This document shows positions 1 through 7,193 of a stretch of DNA of 14,590 nt, one piece after another (the stretch's first letter is position 1; each line of letters opens with the position of its first letter). The notes under the pieces are model-generated. The model did not search any database. It had not been told where the DNA came from and saw only the letters and a program-made list of their open reading frames with translations. The stretch is from F1-60-MAGs149 sp044369995 (GTDB lineage: Bacteria > Actinomycetota > Thermoleophilia > Gaiellales > F1-60-MAGs149). A program made the translations under genes and the position numbers. The DNA lies in the NCBI GenBank assembly GCA_044369995.1, contig JBILWG010000031.1, positions 1-14,590 on the forward strand. The letters are read 5' to 3'.

Positions 1-1
1 C

Positions 2-757
2 TACGTCTTCGTCGTGCTGCACTTCCCGTGGTACGACAAGTCGTCGGGGCGCCTCTTCCCCGCCGAGGTCAATGCGTTCATCGGTCCGGATTATCTGATC
101 ACGATCCCGAACGTGCCGCTCAAGCCGGTCAGCAACGTCTTCCGTCGCCTCGAGGCCAACGAGGTGGAGCGTGCCGAGTGGTTCGCGAAGGGCAGCGGGT
201 TCCTCTTCTACGAGGTGCTGGACTCGCTCTACGGGTACTGCTTCCCGATCCTCGACCAGATTGGGCGCAAGCTCGAGGAGATCGAGGATCACATGTTCGA
301 GCGCGACCCCGATGAGTCGATCGTTCGTCAGATCTCGAACGTGAAGCAGGAGATCATCGGCTACCGGAAGATCACGAAGCCGCAGCGTCCCGTGCTCCGT
401 CAGCTCGAGCGTGCGGGTGAGCGCTATCTGGCGAGCGAGGACCTCGACATCTACTACGACGACCTGGTCGACTCGGCCGAGCGCATCTGGGACCTCCTCG
501 AGAACTACAAGGAGGTGGCCGAGGCGCTCGAGGTGACGAACGAGACGGCGATCAACCATCGCCAGAACCGCATCCTCCAGGTGCTGACCGTGCTCACCGT
601 CGTGTTCCTGCCGGTCACCTTCGCCACCAACCTGTTCGGCATGAACGTTCCCGTGCCGTTCGACCACACCGCCTACGCCTTCGCCGCCATCGTCGCGGTG
701 CTGGTCGGCACGATCGCCGTGCTGCTCGGCATCTTCAAGTGGCTGCGCTGGGTCTGA
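2..757 (+). CDS. corA: CorA-family Mg2+/Co2+ channel, 5' end missing
   Basis: The frame is open from base 2 to a TGA at 755-757, about 251 codons. It begins mid-protein (YVFVVLHFPWYDK), so the true start lies upstream of the window; the GTG at 14 is an internal Val. The sequence shows a long charged helical region (the CorA funnel and stalk), then a first membrane segment ending in the family signature GMN (FGMNVPVP), then a second segment (AYAFAAIVAVLVGTIAVLLG) and a short basic end, KWLRWV. CorA proteins form inner-membrane pentamers in which GMN makes the pore mouth and selects hydrated Mg2+ or Co2+. The family is usually 310-370 residues, so roughly the first quarter is absent. It converges on the minus-strand oxidoreductase gene 48 bases downstream. 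The family is secure; the transported ion is inferred. Confidence 0.93.
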   Translation, partial: YVFVVLHFPWYDKSSGRLFPAEVNAFIGPDYLITIPNVPLKPVSNVFRRLEANEVERAEWFAKGSGFLFYEVLDSLYGYCFPILDQIGRKLEEIEDHMFERDPDESIVRQISNVKQEIIGYRKITKPQRPVLRQLERAGERYLASEDLDIYYDDLVDSAERIWDLLENYKEVAEALEVTNETAINHRQNRILQVLTVLTVVFLPVTFATNLFGMNVPVPFDHTAYAFAAIVAVLVGTIAVLLGIFKWLRWV

Positions 758-773
758 GGCCATCCCCCGCTCC

Positions 774-794
774 GCCCGGTACCTGCCGTCGGGC
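774..794. terminator. Possible weak bidirectional hairpin between convergent genes
   Basis: In the 48-base gap between two convergent stop codons, GCCCG (774-778) can pair with CGGGC (790-794) around an 11-base loop. The stem is short, the loop is large and no T-run follows on either strand, so this is only a weak candidate. I see no better terminator in the gap. Confidence 0.2.
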
Positions 795-805
795 CCCGCT
801 GCGAG

Positions 806-1696
806 TCAGCGGCCGGAGCGGATCGAGGTCTGCGCCGCGGTCTCGGCGATGCGCGTGACCGCGAGCTCACCCGTCTCGGGGCCGAAGCGCTCGAGCGCCG
901 CGCCGAAGCGTGCGCGCGCGGCAGCGGCGAAGTCGCTGGCGTAGCCGACCTCTGCCTCGAGCTCCCCGATCAGCCGCAGGTCCTTCACGCACAGCGCGAG
1001 TGTGAACGACGGGTCGTCGTCGTCGGCCAGGATGTTCGGGAGGTCGTGGCGAGCCACCCACGAGTTGGCCGCGCAGTTGCCGCCCTGCACCAGCGCGGCG
1101 TACCGATCGATGTCCACGCCGCAGCGCGCGGCGAGGCTCATCGAGTCCGATAGGGCCGAGACGTGGATGAACCACAGCATGTTGGTGAGCAGCTTCGAGG
1201 CCGTGCCCGCCGGGGCCGGACCGAGGTGCACGATGTCGGTGCCCATCGCCTCGAGCTGCGGCATGGCGGCCTCCAGCGCCTCGTCCGTGGCGCCGCACAT
1301 GAACACCAGCGTGCCCGCGGCAGCGCTGTCGGCGGCGCCGGTGACGGGACCGTCCACGTGGAGCACGCCCGCTGCGGCACAGGCCTCGTCCAGCCGGCGT
1401 GCCGTGGGCAGGTCGACGGTCGAGGCGTTCACGAGCACGGTTCCGGGCTGCATGCGCGCCAGCAGGCCGTCCTCGCCGAGGCAGATCGCCTCGACGTGCT
1501 GCGGTGCAGGCACGGACAGGATCACCACCGACTCGGTGACGGCGCCGGGCGCTGCGGCGTGGGCGCCGTCGGTGACGAGGGCCGCGACCCGGGCTGCGTC
1601 GAGATCGTCGACGGCCAGCGCGAAGCCGCTCTGGAGGAGGTTGCGGGCCATGCCGGATCCCATGGAGCCGAGGCCGATGATGCGAGTGCTGGTCAT
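806..1696 (-). CDS. 3-hydroxyisobutyrate dehydrogenase-family NAD(P)-dependent oxidoreductase
   Basis: A 296-residue protein of the beta-hydroxyacid dehydrogenase family, at the usual length of 290-300. The Rossmann nucleotide loop GLGSMGSGMA is at 8-17, the substrate motif DGPVTG at 115-120 (family form DxPVSG) with GTL following at 128-130, and the catalytic lysine is K168 in SKLLTN, with N172 four residues on. Members oxidise or reduce 3-hydroxyacids such as 3-hydroxyisobutyrate, tartronate semialdehyde or glyoxylate derivatives, or reduce imines; the substrate cannot be told here. D30-D31 after the second strand suggests NAD rather than NADP (inference). The ATG at 1696 is chosen because the glycine loop then sits at residue 8 as in the family, and because TAGCGT lies 7 bases upstream. 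The in-frame GTG at 1768 lies inside a hairpin. The gene lies downstream of lepA on the same strand but seems to have its own promoter. Confidence 0.88.
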   Translation of the reverse strand: MTSTRIIGLGSMGSGMARNLLQSGFALAVDDLDAARVAALVTDGAHAAAPGAVTESVVILSVPAPQHVEAICLGEDGLLARMQPGTVLVNASTVDLPTARRLDEACAAAGVLHVDGPVTGAADSAAAGTLVFMCGATDEALEAAMPQLEAMGTDIVHLGPAPAGTASKLLTNMLWFIHVSALSDSMSLAARCGVDIDRYAALVQGGNCAANSWVARHDLPNILADDDDPSFTLALCVKDLRLIGELEAEVGYASDFAAAARARFGAALERFGPETGELAVTRIAETAAQTSIRSGR

Positions 1697-1703
1697 GCCG
1701 GCC

Positions 1704-1709
1704 ACGCTA
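1704..1709 (-). promoter_or_regulatory. -10-like TAGCGT for a leaderless oxidoreductase mRNA
   Basis: TAGCGT on the minus strand is followed by 7 bases (GGCCGGC) and then the ATG at 1696, with no Shine-Dalgarno sequence. This is the spacing of a leaderless promoter and it recurs at six other genes in the window. No convincing -35 hexamer is visible. Confidence 0.45.
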
Positions 1710-1739
1710 CGCCGGTCGCCGCCGATCCGCACCTCGCCG

Positions 1740-1755
1740 CCCACCACGTGGTGGG
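1740..1755. promoter_or_regulatory. 16-base perfect palindrome, candidate operator
   Basis: CCCACCACGTGGTGGG is a perfect palindrome with a CACGTG core. It lies about 30 bases upstream of the proposed -10 of the oxidoreductase gene and outside any real coding region if that gene starts at 1696. The position suits a dimeric regulator acting on the oxidoreductase promoter. The regulator is unknown. As RNA it would have no loop, so a DNA-binding role is more likely than a hairpin. Confidence 0.4.
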
Positions 1756-1765
1756 TCGAGGCTTC

Positions 1766-1792
1766 CACGATGCGGACGCGTTCCGCATCGTG
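1766..1792 (-). terminator. 11-bp perfect hairpin 10 bases after the lepA stop
   Basis: CACGATGCGGA (1766-1776) pairs perfectly with TCCGCATCGTG (1782-1792) around a 5-base loop. It begins 10 bases past the lepA TAG, the usual place for an intrinsic terminator. No T-run follows on the minus strand (GAAGCCTCG), which is common in actinobacterial terminators but makes the call less certain. The pairing is seen; the function is inferred. Confidence 0.55.
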
Positions 1793-1802
1793 AGCGCCGC
1801 AT

Positions 1803-3608
<1,806 letters not shown>

Positions 3609-3614
3609 GCGCAC

Positions 3615-3620
3615 AGGGTA
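3615..3620 (-). promoter_or_regulatory. -10-like TACCCT in the yihY-lepA gap
   Basis: TACCCT fits entirely within the short gap between the yihY-like stop (3625) and lepA. It is followed by GTGCGC and then the GTG at 3608, a 6-base spacing matching the leaderless pattern. A GTG at 3614 would directly abut the hexamer, which argues for the shorter lepA start. No -35 hexamer is evident. Confidence 0.4.
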
Positions 3621-3624
3621 CCGG

Positions 3625-4545
3625 TCATCCCGCCTCCGGCTTCGCCTTCCGCCGCGGCAGCAGCCGGCCGACGTCGTGCACGCGGCGGATCGACGCGCCG
3701 AGCTCGGCGCCGTAGAGCAGGATCATCGCGGCGATGTAGACGAAGAAGAGGAACGCGATGATGGAGCCGATCGAGCCGTAGACGAGGTCGTAGCGGGCGA
3801 TCTTCTCCACGTAGACGGTGAACACGCGGCGGGCGACCTCGAACAGGATCCCGGCGATCACGGCGCCGGCCAGCGCGTAGCGGAACGCGGGACGGGGCTT
3901 CGGCAGGAACTTGTACGCCATCAGCATCACCACCATGCTCGAGACGAGCGAGGCGAGCGGGCCGATCCAGGAGCGGATCACGATCGCCGCGTCGTGCCCG
4001 AACCCCGACGTGCCGAAGGCGTCACGGGGAATCTGGGGCACGAAGCTGAGGAGCACGCCGATCAGAAACGACGACAGGATGACGGTGACCAGCACGGTCA
4101 GCAGCACGGCATCCACGAGCTTGCCGCGGAGAAACGGGCGGGTGCCGCTGTAGCCCTCCCACGCCAGCTCCATGGCTCCGCGCACGCTCCCCAGCATGCC
4201 GCTGGCCGACCAGACGAGCGCCACGGCGCCGATGACGCCGATCGCCGGCAGATTGGCGTTGGCGATCTGGAGCAGGCTGTCGATGTCCTCCCGCGCCGCC
4301 GGATCCAGCGGCAGTGCGTTCATCAGCGCATCGGTGATGGTCACGCGAACCTCGGCGCTGCGCATGCGGGAGCCGACCACCACGGTGATCAGCAGAATCA
4401 GGGGGAAGACGCTGAACAGCACGTGGAAGGCGATGGCTGCCGCTGCGGTGGTGCAGCGATGGCGCTGGAAGCGTCCGAGCGAGTCGGAGAGCACGATCAG
4501 CACCGCGTTGAGGGGCCACGGCACGCGGTCGAGCGTGAGCCTCAC
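3625..4545 (-). CDS. YihY/BrkB-family inner-membrane protein
   Basis: A 306-residue polytopic membrane protein. It begins VRLTLDRVPWPL and shows about six hydrophobic segments. The family signature near the first is AAAAIAFHVLFSVFPLILL, and the last is GSIGSIIAFLFFVYIAAMILLYGAELGAS, ending in a basic cytoplasmic tail (RRVHDVGRLLPRRKAK). The family was once labelled ribonuclease BN in error; no biochemical role is firmly established, and lipid or envelope transport has been suggested. The GTG at 4545 is chosen because it overlaps the murJ stop as GTGA and has GAGGAG (4551-4556) 5 bases upstream. The frame runs open further upstream, but only as a shadow of murJ. The overlap implies translational coupling to murJ, pointing to an envelope role. 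Confidence 0.9.
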   Translation of the reverse strand: MRLTLDRVPWPLNAVLIVLSDSLGRFQRHRCTTAAAAIAFHVLFSVFPLILLITVVVGSRMRSAEVRVTITDALMNALPLDPAAREDIDSLLQIANANLPAIGVIGAVALVWSASGMLGSVRGAMELAWEGYSGTRPFLRGKLVDAVLLTVLVTVILSSFLIGVLLSFVPQIPRDAFGTSGFGHDAAIVIRSWIGPLASLVSSMVVMLMAYKFLPKPRPAFRYALAGAVIAGILFEVARRVFTVYVEKIARYDLVYGSIGSIIAFLFFVYIAAMILLYGAELGASIRRVHDVGRLLPRRKAKPEAG

Positions 4546-6137
4546 GCGGGCTCCTCGAGCGGGCGTCGGCGCAGGAGCGCCAGGATGCGCCGAGCCTCGG
4601 GGATGCCCAGCAGGTGCATGATCGCGAGGTAGACGAGCCCGGCGCTGCCGATCGCGGCACCGACGGCGATCAGCTGCGCGAGGAGCGACTCGCCCAGCAC
4701 GGACTGAAGCCCCCACCACACCAGCCACGCGATGCCCGCGGCGAGGATCGACAGCAGCAGGCAGCGCACCGTGCTGGTCAGCACACCACGGGCATCGAGG
4801 TTGCCGACGTGCTTCGAGAGCAGGAGCCACATCAGGGGCACCACCACCATGTTGGCGATGGAGTTGGCGAGGGGAATGCCCCACACGCCGCAGGGGCCGA
4901 ACAGCAGCAGGCTCAGGCCAGCGGCGATCACGAGGTTGACGAGCGCGATCGCCGTCGCCGCCCAGACGTGCTGCAGCGCGAAGAAGCAGCGGGTCAGCAG
5001 CAGGATCACGCCGTTCAGCGCAAGCCCGATACTGAAGGCGATCAGCGCCTCGGCGACGCCGGGAGTCTCGCTCGCGGTCCATGCGCCGCGCTGGAAGAGC
5101 AGCCGGATGATCGGCTCCGCGAGCACGGCGATGACGGCGCTGGCCGGCAGCAGCAGGAAGACGATCAGCTTGGTGCCGTCTGCCAGCGACTGCCGAAAGC
5201 GGGTGAAGTCATGGGACGCGACCGCCCGGGCCAGGCTCGGGAACATGATCGTCGAGACGGCGACGCTGAAGATCCCCTGCGGGAGCATGTAGACGCGGAA
5301 GGCCGCGTCGATCGCCCGTGGGGCGTACGTCGGATCCACGTACGTGGCGATGTACGTCGAGACCGTCAGGTTGACGTTCGCGAGCCCGAGGCCGAGGGCG
5401 ACCGGGATCAGCAGCATCAGGATGCGTCGAACCGCCGGGTCTCGTACGTCGATCAGCGGACGGAGGCGCCCGCCCTTGCCGCGGAGGGCGGGTAGCGGGA
5501 TCACCATCTGCACGACGGTGCCCACGAGGGTGCCGACGGCGAGGATCACGGCCCGCTGATTCAGGTCGGGCTCCGTGAACGCGTAGAGCAGGAACCCGAT
5601 GATCACGATGTTCCAGAACACGGGCGCGATCGCCGGCAGGACGAACTCGTCGAACGAGTTGAGGATCGCCTGCACCAGACCCGAGATGCCGAGCAGGATC
5701 AGGACCGGGAACAGGATCCGCGTCATCTGGACCGCGAGGTCCAGCTGCTCCCCGGACATGTTCGCGAAGCCGAGCAGCGGGCGGGCGAACAGCATCCCCA
5801 GTGCCGTGATGCCCATCAGGGCGAGCGTTGCGAGCGTGAGGGCGCTCGAGGCGACGCGCCATGCCCGCTCCCGCTCGCCCTTGACCAGCAGGTCGTTGAA
5901 GACGGGCACGAACGACGCGCCGAGCGCGGAGTCGGCCACGAGCGAGCGCACCGTGTTCGGCACGTTGTTGGCGACCACGAAGGCGCTGGCCGGCGCGGAC
6001 ACGCCGAGCAGCTGCGCGGAGATGACCTCGCGCGCCAATCCGAGCAGGCGCGAGACGCCCGTAGCGGCGCTGAACAGCGCAGCGGAGACGGAGCGGCTGC
6101 GGGCGCCGGCGATCGGCGCGTCCTCGTTCGTCGCCAT
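4542..6137 (-). CDS. murJ: MurJ/MviN-family lipid II flippase
   Basis: 531 residues, within the family range, with about 14 hydrophobic segments throughout. The N-terminal signature SRLLGLAREV is followed by NNVPNTVRSLVADSALGASFVPVF, and the mid-protein motif is FRVYMLPQGIFSVAVSTIMFPSLAR. MurJ moves lipid-linked peptidoglycan precursor across the cytoplasmic membrane. Against the E. coli protein as I remember it, the arginines matching R18, R24, R52 and R270 and the asparagine matching N49 are kept. The positions of D39 (PASAF here) and E273 (RVYMLP here) are not acidic. The ATG at 6137 is the first codon of a soluble hydrophilic lead (MATNEDAPIAGARSRS). It heads the murJ-yihY-lepA unit and diverges from rpsT across 100 bases. 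A long-tailed MurJ-FhaA-type fusion is absent. Confidence 0.94.
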   Translation of the reverse strand: MATNEDAPIAGARSRSVSAALFSAATGVSRLLGLAREVISAQLLGVSAPASAFVVANNVPNTVRSLVADSALGASFVPVFNDLLVKGERERAWRVASSALTLATLALMGITALGMLFARPLLGFANMSGEQLDLAVQMTRILFPVLILLGISGLVQAILNSFDEFVLPAIAPVFWNIVIIGFLLYAFTEPDLNQRAVILAVGTLVGTVVQMVIPLPALRGKGGRLRPLIDVRDPAVRRILMLLIPVALGLGLANVNLTVSTYIATYVDPTYAPRAIDAAFRVYMLPQGIFSVAVSTIMFPSLARAVASHDFTRFRQSLADGTKLIVFLLLPASAVIAVLAEPIIRLLFQRGAWTASETPGVAEALIAFSIGLALNGVILLLTRCFFALQHVWAATAIALVNLVIAAGLSLLLFGPCGVWGIPLANSIANMVVVPLMWLLLSKHVGNLDARGVLTSTVRCLLLSILAAGIAWLVWWGLQSVLGESLLAQLIAVGAAIGSAGLVYLAIMHLLGIPEARRILALLRRRPLEEPA

Positions 6138-6143
6138 GCACCG

Positions 6144-6149
6144 ATGATG
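6144..6149 (-). promoter_or_regulatory. Weak -10-like CATCAT upstream of murJ
   Basis: CATCAT is followed by 6 bases (CGGTGC) and the murJ ATG at 6137. Spacing matches the leaderless pattern of the other genes, but the first consensus T is missing. No usable Shine-Dalgarno is near: GGAG in CCGGAGCG is about 20 bases away. Low confidence. Confidence 0.25.
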
Positions 6150-6185
6150 GCACGCGCTCCGGTTGCGCGGAGGCGCTCAGGACCC

Positions 6186-6194
6186 TGCTACCCT
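6186..6194 (+). promoter_or_regulatory. Extended -10 TGCTACCCT for rpsT
   Basis: TGCTACCCT carries TGn before TACCCT. TTGCGC at 6163-6168 could be a -35 element, but the 20-base spacer is long, so the extended -10 may do most of the work. Transcription would begin near 6201, giving a leader of about 37 bases before the ATG at 6238, unlike the leaderless genes here. Confidence 0.4.
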
Positions 6195-6237
6195 CCGCAG
6201 CGTTGCGGGGAGATCCTCGCGTGGACACACAAGGTCT

Positions 6238-6795
6238 ATGGCAAATATCAAGCAGCAGAAGAAGCGCATCCTCGTCGCTGAGCGTCAGCGCATGGAGAAC
6301 ATCCGCTACCGCTCCTCGATCAAGACGGCATTCCGCCGCCTGACCGAGGCTGTGCAGAGCGGTGATGCCGCGGCCGTCGAGGCTGCGCACCAGAACTACA
6401 TCTCGCTGGTGGATCGCGCCGCCGCCAAGCGCGCGCTGCACGCCAAGACCGCTGCTCGCAAGAAGTCGCGTGCCACACGCGTCATCGCGCGTGGTCCGCT
6501 GGTCGAGGAGACCAAGAAGCGCCGTGTCACGCGCAAGACGGCGACGAAGGCCGCGCCGAAGAAGGCAGCCGATGTCCCCGTCGAGGAGACTGCCGTCGAG
6601 GAGGCCCCCGTCGAGGAGGCTCCGGTCGAGGAGTCCGCTGCCGAGGAGGCACCTGCGGCTGAGGAGAAGAAGGCTCCGGCCAAGAAGCCGGCCGCCAAGA
6701 AGGCTCCCGCCAAGAAGCCGGCCGCCAAGAAGGCCGACGAGGCTCCCGCCGAGGAGCCCGCTGCCGAGGCTGACGCCCCGGCCGACGAGTCCTAG
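6238..6795 (+). CDS. rpsT: 30S ribosomal protein S20 with a long charged C-terminal tail
   Basis: 185 residues, about twice the usual 85-90. Residues 1 to about 83 are ordinary S20: MANIKQQKKRI at the N-terminus, then the helical core with RYRSSIKTAFRRL and HAKTAARKKSRATR. S20 is a primary binder of 16S rRNA in the 30S body. Residues 84-185 are low complexity. A basic stretch (KKRRVTRKTATKAAPKK) is followed by four acidic VEExx units (115-134), a lysine/alanine/proline block made of two KKAPAKKPAA units (144-163), and an acidic end (DEAPAEEPAAEADAPADES). The tail resembles histone-H1-like or HU-type tails. The frame is unbroken and codon use stays G/C-ending, so it looks translated. The start has a weak AAGG (6231-6234) upstream. 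Its TAG interlocks with the acpS TAG in CTAG. Confidence 0.95.
   Translation: MANIKQQKKRILVAERQRMENIRYRSSIKTAFRRLTEAVQSGDAAAVEAAHQNYISLVDRAAAKRALHAKTAARKKSRATRVIARGPLVEETKKRRVTRKTATKAAPKKAADVPVEETAVEEAPVEEAPVEESAAEEAPAAEEKKAPAKKPAAKKAPAKKPAAKKADEAPAEEPAAEADAPADES
6580..6639 (+). repeat. Four 15-base units coding VEExx in the S20 tail
   Basis: Four in-frame units starting at 6580, 6595, 6610 and 6625 all begin GTCGAGGAG and encode VEETA, VEEAP, VEEAP and VEESA. The third positions vary outside the GTCGAGGAG core. The array probably grows and shrinks by slippage or recombination (inference). Confidence 0.85.
6667..6726 (+). repeat. Two 30-base direct repeats coding KKAPAKKPAA
   Basis: Two adjacent 30-base units (6667-6696 and 6697-6726) differ at one base (CCG versus CCC in the fourth codon), and a partial third (AAGAAGGCC) follows. 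The near identity, silent difference included, suggests a recent duplication within the S20 tail. Confidence 0.9.
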
Positions 6796-7193
6796 AGCGC
6801 GTCGGGACCCAGGATGGCGATCGCCACTGCGGCGCTCGTCGTGCGCGAGTGCGTGATCGACACGTCGATCGCCACGACGCCCTTGCGTGCCGCGACCCCC
6901 TTGGTCCAGCCGTGCAGCGTGACGGATGGCTTGCCCTTGCCGGCCACCTCGATCTCCGTCCACGTGAAGTGCACGCCGGTGCCGAGCGCCTTGCCGATCG
7001 CCTCCTTGGCGGCGAACCGCCCGGCGTAGCTCTCGCTGGGACGCGGCTTGCGGTCCAGCTCGGCGATCTCGCGCGCCGTGAAGCAGCGCGCCCGGAAGCG
7101 CTCGGGATGTCGTTCGAGCGCGCGCTCGATGCGCTCGATCTCGATCAGATCAAGGCCGACCAGCAACCGCGGTGCGGCGAGTCCGTCGCTCAC
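6792..7193 (-). CDS. acpS: Holo-[acyl-carrier-protein] synthase
   Basis: 133 residues, near the usual 120-130. AcpS moves 4'-phosphopantetheine from CoA to a serine of apo-ACP, which activates fatty-acid synthesis. Motifs seen are GLDLIEIERI (13-22, metal-binding D15), FTAREIAEL (38-46), AGRFAAKEAIGKALG (57-71, metal-binding E64) and the C-terminal SITHSRTTSAAVAI. The GTG at 7193 is chosen because it overlaps the glmS TGA as GTGA; the longer open frame upstream only shadows glmS. It is the last gene of the rplM-rpsI-glmM-glmS-acpS block, and its TAG (6794-6792) overlaps the rpsT stop on the other strand. No terminator could fit between these two genes. Confidence 0.94.
   Translation of the reverse strand: MSDGLAAPRLLVGLDLIEIERIERALERHPERFRARCFTAREIAELDRKPRPSESYAGRFAAKEAIGKALGTGVHFTWTEIEVAGKGKPSVTLHGWTKGVAARKGVVAIDVSITHSRTTSAAVAIAILGPDAL

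Noticed and set aside
1697..1768. Longer oxidoreductase N-terminus from the GTG at 1768
   Set aside because: It would place 24 non-family residues before the Rossmann loop and translate through the hairpin and palindrome; ATG 1696 fits the family and the promoter spacing.
4546..5082. N-terminal extension of the yihY-like protein
   Set aside because: This part overlaps murJ out of frame and is Arg/Ala-rich; the GTGA overlap and GAGGAG site place the start at 4545.
6396..6728. Minus-strand frame resembling a secreted Ala/Ser-rich protein with a hydrophobic start
   Set aside because: It is antisense to the S20 tail repeats, whose DNA periodicity fully explains the hydrophobic pattern.
5209..6963. 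Minus-strand frame rich in GLLGGSLL repeats crossing murJ, rpsT and acpS
   Set aside because: The Gly-Leu-Ser repeats are the reverse translation of the Lys/Ala/Glu repeats in the S20 tail, and the rest is an out-of-frame shadow of murJ.
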